In this document: in pieces, positions 25,223 to 33,310 of the stretch
How the letters are laid out: every line of letters begins with the position of its first letter
Numbering within the stretch: position 1 is the stretch's first letter
Source of the DNA: Massilia oculi
GTDB lineage: Bacteria; Pseudomonadota; Gammaproteobacteria; Burkholderiales; Burkholderiaceae_D
Assembly: GCF_003143515.1 (NCBI RefSeq)
Contig: NZ_CP029343.1
Coordinates: 2,356,001-2,420,000 of the forward strand
DNA length: 64,000 bases
Direction: 5' to 3'
Notes under the pieces: model-generated
Seen by the model: the letters and a program-made list of their open reading frames with translations, nothing else
What the model was told of the DNA's origin: nothing
Database searches by the model: none
Made by a program: the position numbers and the translations under genes

Positions 25223-26423
25223 CGGCGCGGCGTGCCGACCGTGTCGACCATGCCGCCAGCAGGGCAACTACCGCGGCGGTCGCCAGCAGGCCTGCGCTCA
25301 GGTAAAAGGTTGCCCGATAGCCGCCGGCGTCGAACAGCAGGCCGCCGAGTGTCGCGCCGAGCATGATCGCGAGCTGGACCACGGCCACCATCAATCCTCC
25401 GCCGGCTTCGGCGTCGTCCGGCAGGGTCTGGGCCAGCCAGGTCCACCAGCCGACCGGCGCCGAGGTCCCGACCAGCCCCCAGAGCGCGAGCAGCGCGGTC
25501 ACCGCCGCCGCCGAATGGCCGAAGGCGACCAGCGCGCCGGCCACCAGCGCCATCGCGAGCGGCATCGCCACCAGCACCCGGTACAATCGGTCCTTGAGCA
25601 CGGCGCCGATCAGGGTCGTGCCGACGAAGCCGGCCACGCCCAGCGCCAGCAGCATCAGCGACAGGGTCGCGGCGCTCACGCCGGTGACGCCCTCCAGGAA
25701 CGGGCGCAGGTAAGTAAACAGCGCGAACTGCCCCATGAACAGCAGGCTCACCGCCGCCATGCCGAGGACGACCGCCGGCCGCCTCAGGAGTCGCGGGATG
25801 CCACTGGACGTCGCGCGCTCGTTGACGCGCAACGCGGGAAGGCTGAACATCAGCCAGGCGAGCGCGATCGCCGCCACCGGCACCAGGCAGAAGAAAGCGC
25901 CGCGCCAGCCGATGACGGCCCCGAGATAGCTGCCGGCCGGCGCCGCGATGACGGTCGCCAGCGCATTGCCGCCATTGAGAAGCGCCAGGGCGCGCGGCAC
26001 GCCGCGCGCCGGCACCAGGCGCATCACGGTCGCCGCCGACATCGACCAGAAGCCGCCGATGGCGACGCCGATCAGCGCGCGGCCGACCATGAACAGGAAG
26101 TAGTTGGGCGCGAACGCGGCCACGGTGCCGGAGACGATCATCAGGAAGGTCAGGCCAAGCAGCAGGGTCTTGCGGTCGAGGCGTCCGGCGACCGAACCGA
26201 GGAACAGGCTGGTGACCAGGGCGAAGAGGCCGGAAATCGCGATCGACTGGCCGGCCTGGCCTTCGCTGATGCGCAGCTCGGCCGCCAGCGGCGTGAGCAG
26301 GCTGACCGGCATGAATTCGGAGGCGACCAGGGCGAAGGCGGCGAGCGACATCGCCATCACGGCGCCCCATGCCGCGCTCTGGGCCGGCCTGCTGTCGCGA
26401 GCGGCGGAAATGGTTGGATTCAT
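25215..26423 (-). CDS. MFS efflux transporter, NepI/DHA1-like
   Basis: A 402-residue drug:H+ antiporter-type protein with 12 predicted membrane helices. The opening ASEFMPVSLLTPLAAELRIS followed by EGQAGQSIAIS closely matches E. coli NepI (purine ribonucleoside exporter). So do the later GRALIGVAIGGFWSMSAAT and VPVGWWTWLAQ-type segments. The substrate here need not be nucleosides; position between the dehydrogenase and paoABC suggests export of a toxic or signal metabolite. It lies downstream of the alcohol dehydrogenase gene on the same strand, with GC hairpins between. Confidence 0.88.
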   Translation of the reverse strand: MNPTISAARDSRPAQSAAWGAVMAMSLAAFALVASEFMPVSLLTPLAAELRISEGQAGQSIAISGLFALVTSLFLGSVAGRLDRKTLLLGLTFLMIVSGTVAAFAPNYFLFMVGRALIGVAIGGFWSMSAATVMRLVPARGVPRALALLNGGNALATVIAAPAGSYLGAVIGWRGAFFCLVPVAAIALAWLMFSLPALRVNERATSSGIPRLLRRPAVVLGMAAVSLLFMGQFALFTYLRPFLEGVTGVSAATLSLMLLALGVAGFVGTTLIGAVLKDRLYRVLVAMPLAMALVAGALVAFGHSAAAVTALLALWGLVGTSAPVGWWTWLAQTLPDDAEAGGGLMVAVVQLAIMLGATLGGLLFDAGGYRATFYLSAGLLATAAVVALLAAWSTRSARRADS

Positions 26424-26449
26424 TGTTGATCAAACAGGGTTGAGGCGGG

Positions 26450-26490
26450 ACGAGCGGCGCCGCCGCTCGTGAAGGCCCGCGTTGCGGGCC
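26450..26490 (-). terminator. Two GC hairpins between dehydrogenase and MFS genes
   Basis: GGCCCGC/GCGGGCC (26474-26490) and ACGAGCGGCG/CGCCGCTCGT (26450-26470) form two adjacent hairpins just after the dehydrogenase stop. There is no long T-run, so they could be an attenuator or an RNA-stabilising structure rather than a full terminator. Confidence 0.35.
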
Positions 26491-26500
26491 GGTGGGTGGA

Positions 26501-27550
26501 TCAAGCGGCCAGGCTGGCGTTATCGATCACGAAGCGGTATTTGACGTCGCCCTTGAGCATGCGCTCGTAGGCGCCGTTGATATCGTCGGCGCGGATCATC
26601 TCGATGTCGGCCACGATGCCGTGCTCGGCGCAGAAGTCGAGCATTTCCTGGGTTTCCGGAATGCCGCCGATCATCGAGCCGGCGATCGCGCGGCGCTTCG
26701 TGATCAGGTTGAACACCTGCGGCGACGGATGCGGCGACTCGGGCGCGCCGACCAGCACCATGGTGCCGTCGCGCTTGAGCAGGTTGAGGAAGGCGTCCAG
26801 GTCGTGCGGCGCGGCGACCGTGTTGACGATCAGGTCCAGGCTCCTGGCCTGGGCCGCCATCGCGTCCGCATCCTTCGAGACCACGACTTCGTCGGCGCCC
26901 AGGTTCAGGGCATCCTGGCGTTTCGATTCCGAGGTGGTGAAGGCGACCACGTGGGCGCCCAGGGCGTGGGCCAGCTTGATGCCCATGTGGCCCAGGCCGC
27001 CGATGCCGACGATGCCCACGCGCTTGCCGGGACCGGCGTTCCAGTGGCGCAGCGGCGACCAGGTGGTAATGCCGGCGCACAGCAGCGGCGCCACGGCCGC
27101 CAGCTGCTCCTGCGGATGGCGCACGCGCAGCACGAAGCGCTCATTGACCACGATCTGCTGCGAATAGCCGCCCAGCGTATGGCCCGGCGCATCCGCGGTC
27201 GGGCCGTTATAGGTGCCCACCATATTGTCGCAATAGTTCTCCAGGCCTTCGCCGCAATCGGCGCATGCCTTGCAGCTGTCGACCATGCAGCCGACGCCGA
27301 CCAGGTCGCCCACCTTATGGCCGCTCACGTGGGCGCCGACCGCCGACACGCGGCCGACGATCTCGTGGCCCGGCACGCAGGGATACAGGGTGCCGGCCCA
27401 TTCGGCGCGCACCGTGTGCAGGTCGGAGTGGCAGACGCCGCAGAAGTCGATATCGATCTGGACGTCGTGGGCGCCGGGGGCGCGGCGGGTGATGTCGATG
27501 GATTCAAGGGGTTTGTCGGCGGCATGCGCGCCGTAGGCTTTGACTGTCAT
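26501..27550 (-). CDS. yahK: Zinc-dependent NADP(H) alcohol dehydrogenase / aldehyde reductase (YahK type)
   Basis: A 349-residue medium-chain dehydrogenase. E. coli YahK, which reduces a broad range of aldehydes with NADPH, has the same length. The catalytic zinc site is CGVCHSDLH with GHEIVGRV. The structural zinc cysteines lie in CMVDSCKACADCGEGLENYC. The nucleotide-binding motif is GIGGLGHMGIKLAHALGA. The ATG at 27550 is preferred; an in-frame TTG at 27571 would add seven residues absent from the family. A copy of the 26-bp element lies 113 bases upstream. It removes aldehydes in the cytoplasm, complementing periplasmic PaoABC. Confidence 0.93.
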   Translation of the reverse strand: MTVKAYGAHAADKPLESIDITRRAPGAHDVQIDIDFCGVCHSDLHTVRAEWAGTLYPCVPGHEIVGRVSAVGAHVSGHKVGDLVGVGCMVDSCKACADCGEGLENYCDNMVGTYNGPTADAPGHTLGGYSQQIVVNERFVLRVRHPQEQLAAVAPLLCAGITTWSPLRHWNAGPGKRVGIVGIGGLGHMGIKLAHALGAHVVAFTTSESKRQDALNLGADEVVVSKDADAMAAQARSLDLIVNTVAAPHDLDAFLNLLKRDGTMVLVGAPESPHPSPQVFNLITKRRAIAGSMIGGIPETQEMLDFCAEHGIVADIEMIRADDINGAYERMLKGDVKYRFVIDNASLAA

Positions 27551-27662
27551 GAGGTTTTCCGTATCGTTCAATGTCGTTTTAGCGCACCCGGCATGGGTGA
27601 CGCGATTTGTCAGGAGAGCATGGTAGTCGCAAATTCATGCGAAAAACGACGCGGATTTTGAC

Positions 27663-27688
27663 TAGGCTTATGACGTCCATTCATGAAT
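27663..27688 (-). promoter_or_regulatory. 26-bp asymmetric regulatory element, copy 2 (upstream of the dehydrogenase)
   Basis: TAGGCTTATG, eight variable bases, TCATGAAT: both halves are identical to copy 1. It lies 113 bases upstream of the dehydrogenase ATG and overlaps the end of the cupin gene, just as copy 1 overlaps the end of the MFS gene. Confidence 0.6.
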
Positions 27689-28172
27689 CGGCTCGGTTGT
27701 CGTACTGCGCGTCGCTCACCTTTTCCAGCCATTCGACGTTCTTGCCATTGACGGCTTCCTGGATCGCCATATGGCTCACGGACGTCGCCGGCGCCGCGCC
27801 ATGCCAGTGCTTGACGCCCGGCGGGGTCCAGATCACGTCGCCCGGACGGATGTCCTCTACCTTCCCGCCCCATTGCTGGATGCGTCCGGCCCCGGCCGTC
27901 ACCACCAGCACCTGGCCGTGCGGATGCGTATGCCAGGCCGAGCGCGCGCCCGGCTCGAAGGTGACGAGGGCGCCCGAAGTGACTGCCGGCGCGCGCGCCG
28001 GGAACAGGGGGTCGACGCGCACGCCGCCGGTGAAGTGCTGGGCCGGGCCCTGGCTCGACGGCTGGCTGCCGGCGCGCGCGATGACCATGGTCGAGGCCGC
28101 GTCCTTGGCGGTTTGGGCGAATGCGGATGCGGCGAACATCAGCGACAGCGCGGTCGCGGCGAGCAGTTTCAT
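27681..28172 (-). CDS. Secreted cupin-domain protein
   Basis: A 163-residue single-domain cupin with a Sec signal peptide (residues 1-20, cut after AFA). Metal-ligand histidines are in cupin motif 1 ([18 protein letters not shown]) and motif 2 ([17 protein letters not shown]). Secreted cupins with this PGVKHWHGA ending belong to a group that includes hydroxynitrile lyase-like and quercetinase-like enzymes, often next to dehydrogenases. The reaction is not predictable. It is divergent from the AraC regulator, with copy 3 of the repeated element between them. Confidence 0.88.
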   Translation of the reverse strand: MKLLAATALSLMFAASAFAQTAKDAASTMVIARAGSQPSSQGPAQHFTGGVRVDPLFPARAPAVTSGALVTFEPGARSAWHTHPHGQVLVVTAGAGRIQQWGGKVEDIRPGDVIWTPPGVKHWHGAAPATSVSHMAIQEAVNGKNVEWLEKVSDAQYDNRADS

Positions 28173-28256
28173 GGGTTCTCCTTGGAATGCAGCATTGATG
28201 GAAGAAAAACCAATATAGCCGTCGCCCAAGCGTGCGAGTAGCCCGGCGCCGCTCAT

Positions 28257-28282
28257 TGGGCATATGCGCCGGCGTCATGAAT
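28257..28282 (-). promoter_or_regulatory. 26-bp asymmetric regulatory element, copy 3 (cupin/AraC intergenic region)
   Basis: TGGGCATATG, eight variable bases, TCATGAAT. The second half is identical to copies 1 and 2; the first half differs at two positions. It lies 85 bases upstream of the cupin ATG, exactly the distance of copy 1 from paoA, and 55 bases upstream of the AraC ATG on the other strand, so it could also mediate autoregulation. Confidence 0.6.
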
Positions 28283-28337
28283 GCACTCATCCGTGCTGCG
28301 CTGGACAGCCGCGCCAACCAACGGCACACTATCGGCC

Positions 28338-29270
28338 ATGAACCAGGAATTACTCGACGCCGTTGCCGCCTACGCCCGTGCCCACGCCAACCGCGACGGC
28401 CTGGCGCTCACGCCCATCCCCGGCCTGCGCATGATGTGCCTCGACCAGCCGGGCGACAAGCTCGAATCGACCTACCGGCCGCTGGTCTGCCTCGTGCTCC
28501 AGGGCGAAAAGCACCTGCTGGCCGGGCGCCAGGAAAAGCTGTGCGCCGAAGGCCAGGCGATCATCGTCAGCGCCGACCTGCCGGTGACGGGCCAGGTGGT
28601 GACCGCATCCAGCGAGCGTCCCTATATCGCGCTGGCGATCGAACTCGACATGGCCCTGCTGTCCGAACTGGCCGACCAGCTGCGAAAAGTTGACGCTGCA
28701 ACCGCACCGCCGCCACCGGACCCGGCGGCGACGATGCTGGTGCACGACGTCGACGCGGCGATCCTCGATTGCGCGCGCCGCCTGATGCACCTGATCGCGC
28801 ATCCCGAGGCGGTGGCCATCCTGCACCCGGGCCTGATGCGCGAGCTGCATTTCTGGCTGCTCAACGGCGCGCATGGCCGCCAGCTGCGCGCATCGATAGC
28901 GCCGGATGCCCATCCGGTGCGCCTGAACCGCGCGGTGGCGATGCTGCGCCTGTCCTACCACCAGAAGCTGCGGGTCGAGGAACTGGCCCAGGCTGCGTCG
29001 ATGAGCCTGTCGGCCTTCCACAAGCATTTCAAGGACTACACCTCGCTCACGCCGGTGCAGTACCAGAAGCGCCTGCGCCTGATCGAGGCGCGGCGCCTGA
29101 TGCTGTACGAGGGGGCCACCGCCAACAAGGCGGCGTTCGAGGTCGGCTACGAGAGCAGCTCGCAGTTTACGCGCGAGTATGCGCGCCTGTTCGGCGCGCC
29201 GCCGCGGCGCGATGCGCGGCGTCCGGCCACCGTTGCGGCGCCGGAGCTGGCGGCCGAAGCCGCTCTATAA
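28338..29270 (+). CDS. AraC-family regulator, YqhC-like
   Basis: A 310-residue regulator. The AraC_N ligand domain (about residues 20-180) includes RPLVCLVLQGEKHLLAG and ADLPVTGQVVTAS. The C-terminal double helix-turn-helix (about 195-295) includes LRVEELAQAASMSLSAFHKHFK and the AraC signature ending EVGYESSSQFTREYARLFG. This N-terminal type is shared with E. coli YqhC, which activates aldehyde reductase genes on aldehyde exposure. That suits its place among aldehyde genes. It is the best candidate to bind the three 26-bp elements. The 3' end overlaps the convergent paoC copy by six bases. Confidence 0.92.
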   Translation: MNQELLDAVAAYARAHANRDGLALTPIPGLRMMCLDQPGDKLESTYRPLVCLVLQGEKHLLAGRQEKLCAEGQAIIVSADLPVTGQVVTASSERPYIALAIELDMALLSELADQLRKVDAATAPPPPDPAATMLVHDVDAAILDCARRLMHLIAHPEAVAILHPGLMRELHFWLLNGAHGRQLRASIAPDAHPVRLNRAVAMLRLSYHQKLRVEELAQAASMSLSAFHKHFKDYTSLTPVQYQKRLRLIEARRLMLYEGATANKAAFEVGYESSSQFTREYARLFGAPPRRDARRPATVAAPELAAEAAL

Positions 29271-31478
29271 AACGTCTTCGATCCGGATCGGCAGGCGGCG
29301 GATGCGTTTGCCGGTCGCGTGATGCACCGCATTGGCGATCGCCGCCGCCACGCCCACCATCGCCACCTCGCCAAGTCCCTTGACGCCGCTCGCATTGAGC
29401 AGCGGGTCGGGCCGGTCGACGAAACCCACGTCGATGTGCCCGATGTCGGCATGCACGGGCAGCACGTACTCGGCCAGGTCGGCGTTCAGGAAGCCGCCGT
29501 AGCGCGGATCGACCTCGCTGATTTCGCGCAGGGCGGCGCCGATGCCCCACACCACCCCGCCGCGTACCTGGCTGTCGGCCGTCACCGGGCTCACCACGCG
29601 GCCGCAGTCGATCATGCTCACCACGCGCGGCACGCGGATGCGGCGCGTCACCGGCTCCACGCTCACCTCGACGAAGTGGGCCGCATAGCTCATCGACACG
29701 AATTCCGGGTACACCGGCCCGGCCGGCGCCGGCATGCCGCCCTGCAGGCGGCCATAGACGGCGTCCGGCTGGCCCGGCGCCTTGCGCCGCACCTCGGCCT
29801 CGATGCGCTCGCGCTGGGCCAGCGCCAGCACCTCGGCCGGCTTCAAGGCAGGGTCGTGGCCAGGCGCCAGCTGCGCCAGTGCGTCCAGCAGCGCCTGGGC
29901 GGCTTCTTCCGCCGCCGGCGCCACGCTGGCCGTGCCCCAGGAGCCGGCGGTCAGGTGCTGGGGCGCGCCGCGGGTGTCGCCGATCTGGATCGCCAGCGCC
30001 TGCGGCTCGACCCGCAAACGGCGCACCAGCACATTGGCGATCGCGGTGCGCATCCCCTGCCCCATCTCGTGGCCAGCCACCGTGAACAGGATACGGCCGT
30101 CGCGGGTGGCGGCGATGCGCGCGATCGCCGGAGTGGTCGCGGCCTTATAGGCGCCGCAGGCCACGCCCCAGCCGATGGCGGCGCCGTCCGCCGCCTTCAT
30201 CGAGGCCGGCCGCGCATCGCGCCGGCTCCAGCCGAAGCGGCGCGCGCCTTCGCGCAGGCATTCGGCCATGAAGCGCGAGGACAGCGGCTTGCCGGTGAGC
30301 GCGTCGGTCTGGGTATCGTTGCGCAGCCGGAGTTCGACCGGATCGATGCCCAGTTGCTGGGCCAGTTCATCCACCGCCGACTCGAAGGCGAACGCCGCCG
30401 GCTGCTCGAACGGCGCGCGCATATAGCCCGGCGTCTGCACGTCGGTGCGCACCAGCCGCTCGCGCCCGCGGAAATTCGGGATGCCGTACAGGCGCGCGCT
30501 CATGTCGGCGTACGATGCCGGGAACAGGTCGTGGCGCGAGGTCTGCTGGTCGGCTTCGTGGATGGCCGCCAGAATCTTGCCGGAGGCGTCTGCGCCCAGC
30601 TGGATGTGGTGGCGGCTGGCCGGGCGGAAGCTGGCGTCGTGAAACAGCTGGCTGCGCGGCACCACCAGCTTGACCGGCCGGCCGAGCCTGCGCGCCGCCA
30701 CCGCCGCGAACAGGGTCTGCATCTGCAGCGAGTTCTTGAGGCCGAAGCCGCCGCCGCACTGCGGCGAAACCACGTCGATGCGCGCCGGGTCGAGGTTCAA
30801 CTGGCGCGCCAGGCCGTGGCGGATCGCGCCGCTGTTCTGCGTGCCCTCGTGGATCACCAGCGTGCCCTTGCGCCACTCGGCCACGGTCGACACCAGCTCG
30901 ATCGGGTTCTGGTGCTGGGGCGGGTGCAGGTACTCGGCATCGATCCTGTGCGTCGCGCCGGCGTAGGCGGCGTCGGCATCGCCCGCCACCTTGTCGGCGA
31001 ACATCTGCTGCGGCAGCGGCGAGCCCTGTTGCGGCACGATGTCCTTCGCCGGCGCGTCCAGCGTCACCTGAAATGGCTGTTCTTCATACTTCGCCCGGAT
31101 CAGGGAGGCCGCTTCGAGCGCCGCCTCCAGCGTGTCGGCCACCACCAGCGCGATCGGCTGGCCGCGATACGCGATTCCTGACTCCAGCATCGGCTGCATG
31201 CTCTGGAACGCGAAGCCGCCGCCCAGCACATGGCCGGCCGGCTTGTACTCGCCCATGTCGGCGTGGGTCAGCACCAGCCGCACGCCTCCCGCCTCCCGCG
31301 CGGCCCGGGTATCGATGGACCGCACCTCGCCGCGATTGATGGTGGACACCGCCAGCGCCGCATGCAGCATGCCGGGCAGCGCCTGGTCGGCCGCGTACAG
31401 CGCGGCGCCGCGGACCTTGTCGCGCGCGTCGATGCGCGCCTGTCTGGGGAATGCCGACTCATTGATATCCATGCTCAT
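29265..31478 (-). CDS. paoC: Aldehyde oxidoreductase, molybdenum-binding subunit (second copy)
   Basis: A 737-residue paralogue of the subunit at 21290-23488. The molybdopterin region SPQCGGGFGLKNS, the QGMRTAIANVL segment and the catalytic Glu704 (GVKGLGEVAMVG) are intact. Sequence divergence from the first copy is large, with many substitutions and different loops. This suggests an old duplication or independent acquisition and probably a different substrate range. Its ATG follows the paoB stop by one base. No cofactor-insertion gene is linked to this copy either. Confidence 0.92.
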   Translation of the reverse strand: MSMDINESAFPRQARIDARDKVRGAALYAADQALPGMLHAALAVSTINRGEVRSIDTRAAREAGGVRLVLTHADMGEYKPAGHVLGGGFAFQSMQPMLESGIAYRGQPIALVVADTLEAALEAASLIRAKYEEQPFQVTLDAPAKDIVPQQGSPLPQQMFADKVAGDADAAYAGATHRIDAEYLHPPQHQNPIELVSTVAEWRKGTLVIHEGTQNSGAIRHGLARQLNLDPARIDVVSPQCGGGFGLKNSLQMQTLFAAVAARRLGRPVKLVVPRSQLFHDASFRPASRHHIQLGADASGKILAAIHEADQQTSRHDLFPASYADMSARLYGIPNFRGRERLVRTDVQTPGYMRAPFEQPAAFAFESAVDELAQQLGIDPVELRLRNDTQTDALTGKPLSSRFMAECLREGARRFGWSRRDARPASMKAADGAAIGWGVACGAYKAATTPAIARIAATRDGRILFTVAGHEMGQGMRTAIANVLVRRLRVEPQALAIQIGDTRGAPQHLTAGSWGTASVAPAAEEAAQALLDALAQLAPGHDPALKPAEVLALAQRERIEAEVRRKAPGQPDAVYGRLQGGMPAPAGPVYPEFVSMSYAAHFVEVSVEPVTRRIRVPRVVSMIDCGRVVSPVTADSQVRGGVVWGIGAALREISEVDPRYGGFLNADLAEYVLPVHADIGHIDVGFVDRPDPLLNASGVKGLGEVAMVGVAAAIANAVHHATGKRIRRLPIRIEDVL

Positions 31479-31479
31479 C

Positions 31480-32472
31480 TCAAGTCCTTTGTGCTGCGAT
31501 CATCAGCGCATCGGCCACCGTGCGGGCGCCGAGCTCGATGCGGAAGGCGTTGTGGTGTCCGGCCCTGGCATCCGCGAAGGCGGCGAATCCGGCCGCCAGC
31601 GCCGTCTCGATGGTGAGTTCGCGGCCGGCCAGTCCCTCCTCGGCCAGGCGCGCCCGCCACGGCTTGGTGGCGACGCCGCCCAGCGCGATGCGCGCCTGCG
31701 CCACCCGCTTGCCGTCCATTGCCAGGGCCACGGCGGCGGAGCTGAGAGCGAAGGCATACGATTCGCGGTCGCGGATCTTGTGATAGGTCGAGGCGCGCCC
31801 GAGGGACGTGACCGGGACCCGGATGCGGGTGATGATCTCGCCCGGCGCCAGCGTGGTCTCGAGGTCGGGCCGGTCGCCCGGCAGACGGTGCAAGGCCTCG
31901 ACCGGGATGCTGCGCACGCCGTCCGGACCCAGCACGTCGAGCACCGCGTCAAGGGCGACCAGCGCGACCGCGAAGTCGCCGGGATAGGTGGCGATGCAGC
32001 TGGGACTCGTCCCCAGCAGGGCGTGGCCGCGGTCGATGCCGTCCAGGGCCGCGCAGCCGCTGCCCGGCTGCCGCTTGTTGCAGGCGAACGGCTCGCCACC
32101 GCGGAAATACGCGCAGCGCGTGCGCTGCAGCACGTTGCCGCCCAGGCTGGCCATATTGCGCAGCTGCTGGGACGCCGCGCGCCACAGCGATTCCGACAGC
32201 GCCGGATAGTCCTTCACCAGGCGCGGGTCGGCCGCCACGTCGCTCATGCGCGCCAGGCTGCCGAATACCAGCTCGCGCGCGCCGGAAGTATCGAACGCGC
32301 GCAATTCCTCGATCGCGTTGATGTCGACGATGGCGGGCGGACGCTCGACGCCCAGCTTCATCAGGTCGTACAGGGTGGTGCCGCCTGCCATCAGGCGCGC
32401 CTCCGGGTAGGTGACCATGGCCTGCACGGCCTGCGCGGGCGAACGGGCGCGGATCAGGGTGAATTCACGCAT
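31480..32472 (-). CDS. paoB: Aldehyde oxidoreductase, FAD-binding subunit (second copy)
   Basis: A 330-residue flavin subunit. The FAD loop ARLMAGGTTLYDLMK is at about residues 25-39 and MASLGGNVLQRTRCAYFRG is in the middle. The extra iron-sulphur cysteines are present (TRCAYFRGGEPFACNK and PGSGCAALDG), as in PaoB. It starts four bases after paoA ends and is coupled to paoC, forming a tight three-gene operon. Confidence 0.92.
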   Translation of the reverse strand: MREFTLIRARSPAQAVQAMVTYPEARLMAGGTTLYDLMKLGVERPPAIVDINAIEELRAFDTSGARELVFGSLARMSDVAADPRLVKDYPALSESLWRAASQQLRNMASLGGNVLQRTRCAYFRGGEPFACNKRQPGSGCAALDGIDRGHALLGTSPSCIATYPGDFAVALVALDAVLDVLGPDGVRSIPVEALHRLPGDRPDLETTLAPGEIITRIRVPVTSLGRASTYHKIRDRESYAFALSSAAVALAMDGKRVAQARIALGGVATKPWRARLAEEGLAGRELTIETALAAGFAAFADARAGHHNAFRIELGARTVADALMIAAQRT

Positions 32473-32475
32473 GGT

Positions 32476-33108
32476 TCACGCCTTTTCGGCGGCGGCCTGG
32501 CCAATGGCGGCCACGATGCCGTTGTAGGCGCCGCAGCGGCACAGGTTGCCGCTCATGGTTTCCTTGATGCGCTCGGGCGAACCCGCATTGCCTTCGCGGA
32601 CGCAGGCGATCGCCGCCATGATCTGGCCCGGCGTGCAGTAGCCGCACTGCAGCGCGTCGTGGTCGATGAAGGCTTGCTGCATCGGGTGCAGGCTGCCGTC
32701 GGGCCGCTGCAGGCCTTCGATGGTGTCGACCCGGCGGCCCTCGAGCTGCAGCGCCGGCGTCAGGCACGACACCACGCGGCGGCCGTCGACGTGGATGGTG
32801 CAGGCGCCGCACTGGCCATGGTCGCAGCCCTTCTTGGCGCCGCTCAAGCGAAGCCGCTCGCGCAGCAGGTCGAGCGCCGAGGTCCTGGGATCGACCGTCA
32901 GGGAGTGCTGCCGGCCGTTGACCTCGAAGCTGAGCGGCACGCCGCCGGCGTGGACTTGCGGCGCGGCGTCCGCGGGCCCGGCCTGGGCCTCGCCGGCACT
33001 GACGGCGCCGCTCGCCGCGGCCACCGACAGCACCGACAGCACGAACTCGCGCCGGTTGACCTGTGTCGCCTGGTAAAGCTGGCTGGATGGATCGGGGCCG
33101 GTTGTCAT
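32476..33108 (-). CDS. paoA: Aldehyde oxidoreductase, 2Fe-2S subunit with Tat-like signal (second copy)
   Basis: A 210-residue iron-sulphur subunit. The N-terminus has the Tat-type motif NRREFVLSVLSVAAASGAVS (about residues 18-37). Cluster cysteines are in [34 protein letters not shown] and NLCRCGAYNGI. An AAGGAG Shine-Dalgarno lies just before the ATG at 33108. Unlike the first operon, no copy of the 26-bp element is visible in its upstream region, so the two operons are probably regulated differently. Confidence 0.93.
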   Translation of the reverse strand: MTTGPDPSSQLYQATQVNRREFVLSVLSVAAASGAVSAGEAQAGPADAAPQVHAGGVPLSFEVNGRQHSLTVDPRTSALDLLRERLRLSGAKKGCDHGQCGACTIHVDGRRVVSCLTPALQLEGRRVDTIEGLQRPDGSLHPMQQAFIDHDALQCGYCTPGQIMAAIACVREGNAGSPERIKETMSGNLCRCGAYNGIVAAIGQAAAEKA

Positions 33109-33310
33109 GGCGAACTCCTTCTGTCTGGAATGGGGGTGTGCCAAGAATGTAGACCAAGCTTTTCGCACGCACGAGCCGCCTGAATGGAAAAGGCAACAAC
33201 TGTGCAGGATCAGGCAAACGCAAGCGCGCCGGCGCAGTCCGGCGACAGGGTTTTCTTTCTAATGGCAAAATTTTTGGACAAGCATCGCAACCATCTTCTG
33301 GCGAGGCGCA

